NCBI GenBank assembly: GCA_963795435.1
Contig: CAWCHV010000006.1
Location: 186,001-250,000 of the forward strand
Direction: 5' to 3'
Length of the DNA: 64,000 bases
DNA from: JAFKFI01 sp963795435
GTDB lineage: Bacteria > Pseudomonadota > Alphaproteobacteria > Acetobacterales > Acetobacteraceae
The notes below the pieces were generated by a model, which worked only from the letters and a program-made list of their open reading frames with translations, made no database searches and was not told the DNA's origin. Of this stretch, positions 26,988-35,526 are shown in pieces. Each line of letters starts with the position of its first letter. Positions within the stretch are counted from its first letter, which is position 1. The position numbers and the translations under genes are program-made.

Positions 26988-27899
26988 ATGGAGCCGGATC
27001 TCGTCGCCTACTCGCCGGTCATGCACCGGCCGCGGCTGCGCTGGCCGGGCGGGGCGCGCGTGGCGCTGTGGGTGGTGCCGAATATCGAGCATTACGAATT
27101 CATGCCGAAATTCGTGCGCACGCGTGACCCCTGGCCGCGCTCGCCGCACCCCGACGTGCTCGGCTATTCGCAGCGCGACTACGGCAACCGCGTCGGGCTC
27201 TGGCGGCTGTTCCGACTGAGCGACGATTTCGGCATGAAATGCACCGTCAGCCTCAATCTCGCGGTGATCCAGCACTATCCGGCCATCCTGGAGGCGATGG
27301 AGAAGCGCGGCTGGGAGCTGATGTCGCACGGCATCTACAACACCCGCTATCACTGGAACTTCACCGAAGCCGAGGAGCGCGAGGCGATGCAGGAGGCCGC
27401 CGCGATCCATCTGAGCCTCACCGGACGGCGCATCCGCGGCTGGTTCAGCCCGGCGATCACCAACACGCTGCGCACGTTCGATCTCGCCGCCGAAACCGGC
27501 TACGACTACACCGCCGACCTCTACCACGACGACCAGCCGTTTCCGCTCAAGGTCAAAAGCGGAAAACTGCTGTCGATGCCGTACTCGGTCGATCTCAACG
27601 ACGTGATCCTGCATCGGCGCGGCGAAGAGGCGGAGGCGTTCGCGAGGCAGATCCGCGACTATTTCGACACCGTGTACGAGGAGGGCGCGGAGCAGGGGCG
27701 GGTGATGTGCGTCGCACTGCATCCGTACTGGGTTGGACAGCCGCATCGCATCCGGGCGTTCCGCCGCGCGCTGGAATACATCCTGTCGCATCCCGGCGTG
27801 TGGCTGACCACCGCCGCCGAGATCGCGGATTGGTACAACGTCAATCATCTTCCGGCGATCGAGGCGCATCTCGCGGCGCGGGAGGCGGCCAATGGCTGA
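26988..27899 (+). CDS. Polysaccharide deacetylase-fold protein, PuuE allantoinase-like, copy 1
   Basis: 303 aa. NodB-like TIM-barrel hydrolase. Seen: RWPGGARVALWVVPNIEHYE, YSQRDYGNRVGLWRLF near residue 62, CTVSLNLAVI, LMSHGIYNTRYHW near 110, GWFSPAITNT and VALHPYWVGQPHRI near 245. In this cytoplasmic subgroup the metal triad is altered relative to chitin deacetylases. No signal peptide. It overlaps a paralogue by 8 nt, so both may form one enzyme. Allantoin or another cyclic amide is possible as substrate. An in-frame GTG two codons earlier is an alternative start. Confidence 0.85.
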   Translation: MEPDLVAYSPVMHRPRLRWPGGARVALWVVPNIEHYEFMPKFVRTRDPWPRSPHPDVLGYSQRDYGNRVGLWRLFRLSDDFGMKCTVSLNLAVIQHYPAILEAMEKRGWELMSHGIYNTRYHWNFTEAEEREAMQEAAAIHLSLTGRRIRGWFSPAITNTLRTFDLAAETGYDYTADLYHDDQPFPLKVKSGKLLSMPYSVDLNDVILHRRGEEAEAFARQIRDYFDTVYEEGAEQGRVMCVALHPYWVGQPHRIRAFRRALEYILSHPGVWLTTAAEIADWYNVNHLPAIEAHLAAREAANG

Positions 27900-28800
27900 G
27901 GGCACGCCGCCGCGTGACGAAGCCCGCGCACCGGGGATGGACCACGACCTTTATCCGTTTCGTACCCTGGAGCAGGCCCCGCGCTTCGTCTGGCCGGGCG
28001 GCGCGCGCATCGCGCTGACCGTCACGCTCATGCTTGACCATTGGGAGGTGAACCCGCCGGACCACGCCAGCCGCGACCCGCGCATTGCCTCGCCGCTCGG
28101 CGCCTACTTTCCCGACTGGCTGACCTGGAGTCAGCGCGAGTACGGCAACCGCGTCGGCATCTTCCGCGTGCTGCAAGTGCTGGACCAGTTCGACCTGGTG
28201 CCGAGCGTGGCGCTCGGATCGGCGGCGGCGAAGCGCTACCCGGAACTCGTGGACGAGTGCAGTCGCCGGAACGCTTGCTTCATGGCGCACGGCAGCCATG
28301 CCACGCGCCGCATCACCAGCCGGATGAGCGAGGCGGAGGAGCGCGCCTTCATCATCGAGAGCCGCGACGCGGTGAAGGCCGCCGCGGGAGAAGCGCCGCG
28401 AGGCTGGTGCGGTCAGGATTTCAACCAGTCCGCCCGGACGCCCGCGCTCCTCGCGGAGGCCGGCTTCGCCTACACGACGGACTGGGCGAACGACGATCGG
28501 CCATTCCTGCTGAGGGACAGGCTACTCGCGCTGCCGCCGCAGCCGGAGTGGAACGACCTCGAATGCATGTGGCTGCGGCGCGTCGCGCCTTCGGTCTGGG
28601 CCGATTGCGTCGCGGAGGCGTTCGCGTTCCTGCACGAGGAAGGCGGCGGCGTTTTCAATCTGACATTGCATCCGTGGATTTCCGGCCAGGCGCACCGCAT
28701 CCGTTGGCTGCACGAGAGCTTGACGCAAATTGTGGGTCGGCCCGGAATTTGGCGCGCCACTACGGACGAGGTGGCGCGCGTCGCTCGCGAGCAGCTATAA
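27892..28800 (+). CDS. Polysaccharide deacetylase-fold protein, PuuE allantoinase-like, copy 2
   Basis: 302 aa, paralogue of the preceding gene. FVWPGGARIALTVTLMLDHWE, WSQREYGNRVGIFRVLQVL, CFMAHGSHATRRI, GWCGQDFNQSARTP and LTLHPWISGQAHRIRW line up block by block with the first copy. The HGIYNTRYH segment is HGSHATRRI here, so the two active sites differ. It starts 8 nt before the first gene ends, which implies coupled translation. Confidence 0.85.
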   Translation: MAEGTPPRDEARAPGMDHDLYPFRTLEQAPRFVWPGGARIALTVTLMLDHWEVNPPDHASRDPRIASPLGAYFPDWLTWSQREYGNRVGIFRVLQVLDQFDLVPSVALGSAAAKRYPELVDECSRRNACFMAHGSHATRRITSRMSEAEERAFIIESRDAVKAAAGEAPRGWCGQDFNQSARTPALLAEAGFAYTTDWANDDRPFLLRDRLLALPPQPEWNDLECMWLRRVAPSVWADCVAEAFAFLHEEGGGVFNLTLHPWISGQAHRIRWLHESLTQIVGRPGIWRATTDEVARVAREQL

Positions 28801-28830
28801 CCGGGCGGCACGACCTGGAGAACGAGCCCG

Positions 28831-29274
28831 ATGCAAGCACCGATCACATTGCCCAAGGCGCCCGGCTGGATAGGCGAATTTCGGGCGTTCATCGCCCGCG
28901 GCAACGTGGTGGATCTCGCGGTCGGCATCATCATCGGCGTCGCCTTCACCGCGATCGTGAACAGCTTGGTGAAGGACATCTTCAACCCGCTGATCGGCAT
29001 GGCGATCGGCGGCATCGATTTCAGCAACATCTTCTTCGCGCTCAACGGGCAGCACTACAACTCGCTGGCCGACGCGCAGAGGGCCGGCGCGCCGACCGTG
29101 AATCTCGGCGTGTTCATCAACACCGTCATCAACTTCATCATCGTCGCTTTCGCCGTCTTCTGGCTGGTGAAGGTGGTTTCCAAGGTGATCCATAAGGAAA
29201 AGGGCCAGGCGGCGCCGGCGCGCAGCGAGGTCCTGCTCGAGGAAATCCGCGACATCCTGAAGCAGCGCGCCTAA
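28831..29274 (+). CDS. mscL: Large-conductance mechanosensitive channel
   Basis: 147 aa. FRAFIARGNVVDLAVGIIIGVAFTAIV at the N-terminus is the MscL TM1 and pore signature, with periplasmic loop residues to about 95. VFINTVINFIIVAFAVFWLVK is TM2 and the tail EEIRDILKQR is the cytoplasmic bundle. It opens under hypoosmotic stress. Single gene by context. Confidence 0.96.
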   Translation: MQAPITLPKAPGWIGEFRAFIARGNVVDLAVGIIIGVAFTAIVNSLVKDIFNPLIGMAIGGIDFSNIFFALNGQHYNSLADAQRAGAPTVNLGVFINTVINFIIVAFAVFWLVKVVSKVIHKEKGQAAPARSEVLLEEIRDILKQRA

Positions 29275-29295
29275 CCCAGACCATTCTTCGGCAGC

Positions 29296-29312
29296 ACCCC
29301 GGCAACCGGGGT
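29296..29312. terminator. Short hairpin after mscL
   Basis: ACCCCGG and CCGGGGT form a 7-bp stem with a CAA loop, 22 nt after the mscL stop. No T-run follows, so it is at best a weak terminator. Confidence 0.35.
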
Positions 29313-29326
29313 CGACAGGTATTGTC

Positions 29327-30226
29327 TTGATCGCACGTGTCGCCGCCGGTCTTGTGTTGCTGCTGCTCGGCGCGTGCGCCGGCCCGCTGGGCGGAGATTG
29401 TCGGCAGCAGCCCCTGGCGCAACTGCCGATCGAGATGCGCCGCAACATCCCGGTCGTCGCCGCGACGATCGACGACGCGCCCGCGACTCTGGTCCTCGAC
29501 ACGGGCGCCGAGCACACGGTTCTGCTGGCCTCCTTTGTCGATCGGATCCGCCTCAAGCGGGACTTCCGTCACGCGACGATGATCCGCGGCATGGGCAGCG
29601 CGATGGCGACGGCGTCGGCGCGACCCGACGAAATCGTGCTCGGCCGTGTGACGGTGGACCGGCCCTACGTGATCGTCGGCTCCTTCTCCACCGGCGACTT
29701 GCCCGGAGGGGTGCCGGACGGCCTGTTGGGCGCCGACATCCTGGCGCATTTCGACGTCGATATCGACGTGCCGGACGGCCGGGTGACGCTGTACCCCGTC
29801 TGCCCGGGCGCCGTCCCGCCGTGGACCCAGCCCTATGTCTCGCTGCAAGGCCGGCTGGTGCGTGGGCGGTTCCTCATCCCGGTGAAGCTCGATGGCGTGA
29901 CGATCCTGGTCGCGGTGGACACCGGGGCGGAATATTCGCTGGTCAGCACCCGCGCGGCTCAGGAGGCCGGCGTTTCCCCGGCAATGCTGGCCCGTGATCC
30001 GCCGGCCGCCCTCGCGGTGGTCGGCCCGGACCAGCTGACGGCCCGGGTTCATCGGTTCCGCGAGATCACCCTCGGGGCGGAGAGCTATCCCGACCCCGTG
30101 CTCCCGGTCATCGCGTTTCCCAGTGCTGGCATGGATGGGTTGTTGGGCATGAACTACCTGCGCTCGAACCGGATCTGGCTTTCATACGCGAGCGGGCAGG
30201 TGTTCGTGGCGCGCGCGGCGCCATAG
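29327..30226 (+). CDS. Retropepsin-like aspartic protease lipoprotein with two DTGAE halves
   Basis: 299 aa, TTG start at 29327. Lipobox LLLLGAC. Two catalytic motifs, VLDTGAEHTVL near residue 58 and AVDTGAEYSLV near 200, each followed by a flap-like region and a DGLLG box (PDGLLGADIL, MDGLLGMNYL). The pair suggests an internal duplication forming one pepsin-like active site within a single chain, instead of the dimer used by one-motif relatives. Location: outer membrane or periplasm, anchored by lipid. Confidence 0.85.
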   Translation: MIARVAAGLVLLLLGACAGPLGGDCRQQPLAQLPIEMRRNIPVVAATIDDAPATLVLDTGAEHTVLLASFVDRIRLKRDFRHATMIRGMGSAMATASARPDEIVLGRVTVDRPYVIVGSFSTGDLPGGVPDGLLGADILAHFDVDIDVPDGRVTLYPVCPGAVPPWTQPYVSLQGRLVRGRFLIPVKLDGVTILVAVDTGAEYSLVSTRAAQEAGVSPAMLARDPPAALAVVGPDQLTARVHRFREITLGAESYPDPVLPVIAFPSAGMDGLLGMNYLRSNRIWLSYASGQVFVARAAP

Positions 30227-30230
30227 CGCG

Positions 30231-32072
30231 CTATTCGCCGGACAGCTCCTTGCGCCGCCGGTCGAGCTCCTCGCTGTAGCGGCGCAGCGCGTATTGCTCG
30301 GTCAGCAGGCCGATCACGTGCCGGCTCTCCGGCCCGTCGACCACCGCCAACGCGTCGCTCTCCGCCGACTCGAACATCGCGACGGCTTCCTTGATCGTCA
30401 TCTGCGGCAAGAGCATCGCGTCTTGGTAGTGCAGGATGTCGCTGACCCGCGATATGCCCTCGGTGTCGGCGTGCGCCTCGGCCAGCACGACGACGCCGGC
30501 GTAGCGGTCCGCCTCATCGACCGCCACGACGCGCTGTGTCGCGCCCAGCGGGAAATCCCGGCGGAAGGCGGCAAGCGGCGTGTCGGCCCGCACCGTCCGC
30601 ACCTCGCGGCGCATCATCCGTCCGACCGTCAGGTTGCGCATCCAGCCCACGTCCACGGCGCTGCGGATGCTCTCGCCGCGCAGATGGAAGCGCCACGTCG
30701 CGAAGGAGTAGCCGAAGGTGCGGCGGACCGTGAGAGCCGAGACCACGCAGGCGGCGAGCACCGCGGCCGTCATAGGCAGGCTGCCGGTGGTCTCGAGGGC
30801 AAGGAAGCCCATCGTCAGGGGGCCGCCGACGATCGCCACGGCCATGCCGCTCATGCCCACCAGGGCACAGACCACGGGCGGGATCGCGTGTGCGGCGGAG
30901 ACCGCGGCCAGCAGTCCGGCGAACAGCTTGCCGAGCATTGCACCGAGGAACAGCGAGGCGAAGAACAGGCCGCCGCGAAACCCCGAGCCGAGAGAGATCG
31001 CCGAGGCCATCGCCTTCAGCACCAGCAGCAGGGCGACGAAGCTCAACGTGTAGGGTGCGTCGAAGCCGAGCGCGAGGGCGGCGTGGCCGGATGAGAGCAC
31101 CTGCGGGCTGACCAGGGCGAGCAAGCCGACGGCCAAGCCGCCGATGCCCGGCCGCAGCCAGGCCGGCACGCGGCTGCGGCGAAATAGCGTCTCGGTCAGG
31201 GTGACGCCGCGCATGATCAGGATGCCGACCAGGGCGCAGAGCACGCCCAGCAGCACGATGGGGAAGTAGTCGATCGCCTCCAGCCGGCCGGGAACGAGCA
31301 CCTCCAGCCCCGCCGGGCTGCCGTGCAGCGCCTGGACCACTGAGACACTGACGATGGCGGCGACCACGACCGGCGCCAAGGTGCCGAGCGAGTAGGTGCC
31401 GATCACCAGTTCGAAGGCGTAGAACGAGCCGGTGAGCGGCGCGTTGAACGCCCCCGCGATTGCGCCGGCCGCGCCGCAGCCGACCAGCACCCGAAGATCG
31501 TTCCGCCGCACCCGGAAGCTGCGGCCGAGGCGGGAGGCGACGGCCGAGCCGATCTGGGTGTAACCCGCCTCCAGCCCGACCGAAGCGCCGAAGCCGTTCG
31601 ACATCACCGTCTGCAACACGACGATCAGGCTGTCGTTGAGCGACATCCGCCCGCCATAGAGGGCGTTGGCCTCGATCGGGTCCACCGCACGGCGCGGCCA
31701 GAAGCGGGCTACGAGCAGCCCCAGCGCGCCGAGCAGCAAGCCGCCCAGCGCCGGGACCGCGACGCAGCGGATCGGATCCAGGGTGGCGGCGCCGCTGAGC
31801 CGCTCGCCGGCGGGCAGGTCGAACAGCGCGGTATGGATCGCGTAGGTGGTGATCGTCATCACCGCGACCATGATCCCGGCGGCGACGCCCACGGCCGCGG
31901 CCACGGCAACGAGCCAGATCTCGTCGGCGCGGACCAGCGCGCGCAAGGTCTGCGGCGCGTGCAGCACCGCTTCCCCGAAGGCGCGGCGGTGGCGCAGCCG
32001 GGCCGGCCTGGCGGCAGACTGCCGCCCGGAATCGTCGGGCACCAGAGCCGAATCTCCCGGTAGAGTTGTCAT
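30231..32072 (-). CDS. ClC-family chloride channel/antiporter with C-terminal CBS pair
   Basis: 613 aa. The N-terminal two thirds have about 10-12 hydrophobic segments. GASVGLEAGYTQIG near residue 165 holds the gating glutamate and GSGFRGGLFFASLFLG the second chloride-site loop; the first (GSGIP) is not seen as such, there being NALYGGRMSLND. The C-terminus has two CBS modules, about 480-535 and 540-605. ATG at 32072 chosen; a longer frame reaches 32141. The fluoride- or chloride-type selectivity cannot be told. Confidence 0.87.
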   Translation of the reverse strand: MTTLPGDSALVPDDSGRQSAARPARLRHRRAFGEAVLHAPQTLRALVRADEIWLVAVAAAVGVAAGIMVAVMTITTYAIHTALFDLPAGERLSGAATLDPIRCVAVPALGGLLLGALGLLVARFWPRRAVDPIEANALYGGRMSLNDSLIVVLQTVMSNGFGASVGLEAGYTQIGSAVASRLGRSFRVRRNDLRVLVGCGAAGAIAGAFNAPLTGSFYAFELVIGTYSLGTLAPVVVAAIVSVSVVQALHGSPAGLEVLVPGRLEAIDYFPIVLLGVLCALVGILIMRGVTLTETLFRRSRVPAWLRPGIGGLAVGLLALVSPQVLSSGHAALALGFDAPYTLSFVALLLVLKAMASAISLGSGFRGGLFFASLFLGAMLGKLFAGLLAAVSAAHAIPPVVCALVGMSGMAVAIVGGPLTMGFLALETTGSLPMTAAVLAACVVSALTVRRTFGYSFATWRFHLRGESIRSAVDVGWMRNLTVGRMMRREVRTVRADTPLAAFRRDFPLGATQRVVAVDEADRYAGVVVLAEAHADTEGISRVSDILHYQDAMLLPQMTIKEAVAMFESAESDALAVVDGPESRHVIGLLTEQYALRRYSEELDRRRKELSGE

Positions 32073-32251
32073 GGATGGCGTCCAGACCAGGCCAGCGGAT
32101 CGGAGCGGGCGGCCAGCATGGCCCCGAGACCCATCAGTCATTCATGGGACCTGCGTGCAATTCAATCAACCGCATACAAATTGATTGTGGCTAAATTCGC
32201 GTTAAAAGAATAAGATTCGCAAGCGAAATCACGCGCGATCGTATGCTCGGC
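32073..32251. other. AT-rich divergent gap without a gene
   Basis: Positions 32150-32240 are much more AT-rich than the rest of the window and contain the palindrome TTCGCAAGCGAA at 32216-32227. It lies upstream of the ClC gene and behind the 3' end of the epimerase gene. A promoter for the ClC gene is likely here; I could not settle on a -35/-10 pair. Confidence 0.4.
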
Positions 32252-33235
32252 TCAGCCCGAGGAAGCGCGGTCGCGCCGCGTGGCTTCCAGATCGTCGGCG
32301 ACGAAGGCGCGCACCAGCTCCACCAGCGGCTCGTGCGAGGCGAAGCCCAGCGTGTGCGCCCGGACCGGATCGAACGCCGCCGGCCAGCCGGCGACGATGC
32401 CGGCGACCACCGGATCGGCGACGCGCGCCACCAGCTTGGAGGCGCCGGGCCGCACCTCGTCGAGCGCCTGGAGCATGTGGGCGATGGTGGCGCTGATCCC
32501 CGGCGGGTTGACGCTCCGGTCGAGCCCCATCGCGGAGGTATCGAGTGCCGCGGCGTGGAGCAGCCAGCCCACGGCGCGGCGCGGGCTGCACACCCACACG
32601 GCGAAATCGTCCGGGACCGGAAGCTCCGCGGCGAGACCGAGCAGGGGTTCGCGGATGATCGCGGAGACGAAGCTGCTGGCCGCCTGGTTCGGCCGCCCGG
32701 GGCGGACGATGACGGTGGGCAGGCGGATCGAGACCGCGTCGAGAAAGCCCCGGCGGGTGGCGTCGGCCAGCATCAGCTCGCCGATCGCCTTCTGCGCGCC
32801 GTAGCTGTTGCCGGGGATCTGCCGCGCGTCGTCCGCCAACACCGCGTCCTGACCTCCGCCGAAACTCGCGACGCTGCTGGTGAACACCATGCGGGGCGGG
32901 CGGGCGAGGCGGCGGCAGGCGTCGATCACCGCGTCGGTGCCGCGCAGGTTGACCCGTCGGCCAAGATCGTAGTCCGCCTCCGCCTGCGCGCTGACCACGG
33001 CGGCGAGATGGAACACGATGTCGGTGCCGGGCGGGATGGCGGCGGCTGGCAACTCCGCCACGTCGCCGGCGACCCGATGGACCGGGAAGGCGGCGCCGTC
33101 CGGCGGCGGCGGTTCGGCTATGTCGAACAGGGTGAGCGCCGTAATATCCCGGTCGCCGATCCGGACGTCGCGCGCCAAGCGCGCGGCGACCTTGCGGCCG
33201 AGAAACCCGCCGCCGCCCAGGATGGAAATCCGCAT
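32252..33235 (-). CDS. NAD-dependent epimerase/dehydratase, D-erythronate dehydrogenase-like
   Basis: 327 aa SDR of the extended type. N-terminal ISILGGGGFLGRKVAARL Rossmann motif, DIVFHLAAVVSAQAEADYDLG near residue 72 and FTSSVASFGG near 118 with the catalytic Ser. The YGAQKAIGE motif near 145 holds the catalytic Tyr and Lys. RLPTVIVRPGRPNQAASSFVSAIIREPL is characteristic of DenD-type enzymes, which oxidise D-erythronate or related sugar acids. No denE/denF-type partners nearby. Confidence 0.84.
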   Translation of the reverse strand: MRISILGGGGFLGRKVAARLARDVRIGDRDITALTLFDIAEPPPPDGAAFPVHRVAGDVAELPAAAIPPGTDIVFHLAAVVSAQAEADYDLGRRVNLRGTDAVIDACRRLARPPRMVFTSSVASFGGGQDAVLADDARQIPGNSYGAQKAIGELMLADATRRGFLDAVSIRLPTVIVRPGRPNQAASSFVSAIIREPLLGLAAELPVPDDFAVWVCSPRRAVGWLLHAAALDTSAMGLDRSVNPPGISATIAHMLQALDEVRPGASKLVARVADPVVAGIVAGWPAAFDPVRAHTLGFASHEPLVELVRAFVADDLEATRRDRASSG

Positions 33236-33312
33236 GGCCCGCCCTCCGCCTTGCCCGTCGCGCGACGACTAGACCCGGTTGCGGCGGCACGCAACGCGGT
33301 CCACGGTCGGGC

Positions 33313-34437
33313 ATGATCGGTCCGTTGCCATTCAGCCTGTTCGTCAATCCCCGCGCTGGTACGCCGGGGATCGTGGTGCTGCCCGCCGCCGGATTCCGCC
33401 GCGCGAAGGCCGCTATCACGGGCTGGCCGGAATACGCCCCGACGCCGCTTCGCGACCTGCCGGAGATCGCGCGCGGGGCCGGACTGGGGCTGGTGCGGCT
33501 GAAGGACGAGGCGGGGCGGTTCGGGCTCGGCAGCTTCAAGGCGTTGGGCGGAGCCTACGCCGTGGCTGAACTCGTGCGCGGGCAGCGCAAGCCGCAGGCC
33601 GTCAAAGTTACCTGTGCGACCGACGGCAATCACGGGCGCGCCGTCGCGTGGGGCGCGCGGCGGTGCGGCTGCCGGTGTGTGGTGTTCGTTCACGAGGTGG
33701 TCAGCGCCGGACGCGTGGCGGCCATCGCCGAGTTCGGGGCCGAGCTGCGCCGGGTTCCGGGCACCTATGACGACGCCGTGCGCGAGGCAGACCGGGTGGC
33801 GCGCGGAGAAGGCTGGTCGGTGATTTCCGACACGTCCTGGCCCGGCTATCTGGAAGTGCCGCGCCGCGTGATGCAGGGCTATCGGTTGATGGCCGACGAG
33901 GCGATCGACCAATGGGGCGGCCCTCCGCCGAGCCACGTGTTCGTGCAGGCCGGCGTAGGCGGGATGGCGGCAGCCGTCGCGGTGCAGTTGCGCGCGCGTC
34001 TCGCGCCGCCGCCGGCGTTGATCGTCGCCGAGCCGGATCGCGCCGCCTGCCTGCTGGCCAGCGCCGAACTCGGCGCGCTCACCTCGGTGCCCGGCACTCT
34101 GGATACGATCATGGCGGGGCTCGCGTGCGGCGAGCCGAGCCTGCTTGCGTGGCAGGAGTTGGACCGCTCTGCCGCCGCGTTCATGGCGGTGCCCGACGAG
34201 GCCGCCGCGCCAGCCATGCGGCTGCTGGCGGGCGCGGGGATCGTTACCGGGGAATCGGGCGCCGCCGGGCTGGCGGCGCTGTTGCTGGCGGCCGCGGATC
34301 CGGCGGCGAGGGCCGCGCTGGGGCTCGGGCCGGAGAGTCGGGTGCTGCTGTTCGGCACCGAAGGGGCGACGGACGCGGCCATCTACGAAAGTTTGGTCGG
34401 CCAACCGGCCGCTTCCGTGACCGGAAAGCCCGGCTGA
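33313..34437 (+). CDS. dpaL: Diaminopropionate ammonia-lyase-like PLP enzyme
   Basis: 374 aa, fold type II. It splits 2,3-diaminopropionate to pyruvate and ammonia. LKDEAGRFGLGSFKALGGAYAV near residue 65 carries the PLP-binding Lys. CATDGNHGRAVAWGAR, VFVHEVVSAGRVAAI and VQAGVGGMAAA are family blocks. ITGESGAAGLAALL-like residues close the phosphate cup near 310. Single gene; divergent from the dehydrogenase on the other strand by 77 nt. Confidence 0.85.
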   Translation: MIGPLPFSLFVNPRAGTPGIVVLPAAGFRRAKAAITGWPEYAPTPLRDLPEIARGAGLGLVRLKDEAGRFGLGSFKALGGAYAVAELVRGQRKPQAVKVTCATDGNHGRAVAWGARRCGCRCVVFVHEVVSAGRVAAIAEFGAELRRVPGTYDDAVREADRVARGEGWSVISDTSWPGYLEVPRRVMQGYRLMADEAIDQWGGPPPSHVFVQAGVGGMAAAVAVQLRARLAPPPALIVAEPDRAACLLASAELGALTSVPGTLDTIMAGLACGEPSLLAWQELDRSAAAFMAVPDEAAAPAMRLLAGAGIVTGESGAAGLAALLLAAADPAARAALGLGPESRVLLFGTEGATDAAIYESLVGQPAASVTGKPG

Positions 34438-34453
34438 CGATCGCGTGACGTGC

Positions 34454-34483
34454 TTGCAAATCCTTAACTCTTTCCGGTTATCC
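34454..34483 (+). promoter_or_regulatory. Candidate sigma-70 promoter
   Basis: TTGCAA at 34454-34459 and TTATCC at 34478-34483, 18-nt spacer, ending 67 nt before the GTG of the DUF2939 gene. Confidence 0.35.
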
Positions 34484-34550
34484 TGGAAGCGGGCAACGGA
34501 CTTACCCATCCGGCGTTGATGGCCACAAGTTCCAGAACGGAGCAGGCGCA

Positions 34551-35102
34551 GTGGGCAGCAGGAACCGAGTAATCGCGGCGGTCGCCGTCGTCTGTATCGC
34601 GTACGCGGTCTGGCCATACGTGACGTTGTTCCGTCTCGGTCAGGCAATCCGGCACGGCAACGCCGCCGCGTTGGAGACGCTGGTCGATTGGAATGGGGTG
34701 CGGGAAGGCATCAAGGAAGATATCTGCGACAATCTGTTCGACCAGCCGACGGCGCGGGTCGCCAGCGGGGAGAGCCGGCTGCCCCCGTTCGGCTTCTCCT
34801 TCGTCCAGGGGATCGCCGGGAACGCGGTGGACGAGAACGTCAACCCGCAGGCGCTTGTCTCGGCGGCGCGCGGCGCCGCGACTGACAAGGAGGCGGCTCG
34901 GTTCCCGGCAGAGGCCAATCCGAGCATCGCCTGGGCGTTCTTCGACGGGCCGACAAGCTTCCTGGTGCTGCTGCGCCGGCCAGGTGCCGCACCAGGCGAG
35001 CAGCCGATCCGCATCGAGTTCCAGCTGCGGCACGCTACCTGGAAGGTGACGCGCGCCTGGCTGCCGCGCGAGATGCTGATGCAGGCGAACGCCAAGACGT
35101 AA
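34551..35102 (+). CDS. DUF2939-family membrane-anchored protein
   Basis: 183 aa, GTG start. One N-terminal hydrophobic segment (residues 7-27), then LFRLGQAIRHGNAAALETLVDWNGVREGIKEDIC, the DUF2939 signature of a conserved alphaproteobacterial group. A second conserved block is FEL-like RIEFQLRHATWKVTRAWLP at the C-terminus. Role unknown; the domain probably sits in the periplasm. Confidence 0.82.
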   Translation: MGSRNRVIAAVAVVCIAYAVWPYVTLFRLGQAIRHGNAAALETLVDWNGVREGIKEDICDNLFDQPTARVASGESRLPPFGFSFVQGIAGNAVDENVNPQALVSAARGAATDKEAARFPAEANPSIAWAFFDGPTSFLVLLRRPGAAPGEQPIRIEFQLRHATWKVTRAWLPREMLMQANAKT

Positions 35103-35129
35103 CGGCTCCCGATGCCGCCGATCGCTGGG

Positions 35130-35360
35130 CTTTTCGCCGTCGGCGCGTCCGTGGGTTTGGTGGCCAGCTCGTTGATGGCGAGCGCAAGCGACAGAGCCTG
35201 CTTACGCAATCCGTCACATCGACGCCCTCGGTTTCGGGGATGACCGCCCGTACCAGCCTGCCGATGAAATCGCGATCTCCGATCATTTGCCGGTACGAGG
35301 CGTTGGTGAGTTCGAAAACATGATCGGGGCCGCGCAATACAGGATCGAGTTCGCTTCAAT
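35130..35360 (-). pseudogene. Remnant of a PAS/HWE-type sensor histidine kinase
   Basis: Reading right to left, one frame gives LRGPDHVFELTNASYRQM followed by IGDRDFIGR and AVIPETEG, a PAS sensor start typical of HWE kinases. Just beyond, in a different frame, comes KQALSLALAINELAT, the kinase N-box, then unrelated sequence. The region between PAS and N-box (phosphoacceptor helix) is gone, the frames do not join and a TGA precedes the PAS piece. This explains most of the 424-nt gap 35103-35526; I see nothing else in it. Confidence 0.6.
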
Positions 35361-35526
35361 CCTAGGAGCTCATCAGGGCGCCCGTCTCACCGCCACGGGC
35401 GAGGAAGTCGGGTCCCGGCCGCTCATCGCTCATGGAATCGCCATCGGCGCATTGCCCTTATTTGCCGGACATCTGCGGGACCCGGTTTCCAATTTGTCCG
35501 CCGGCTCGCGGTGTCGGCAACAGGCC

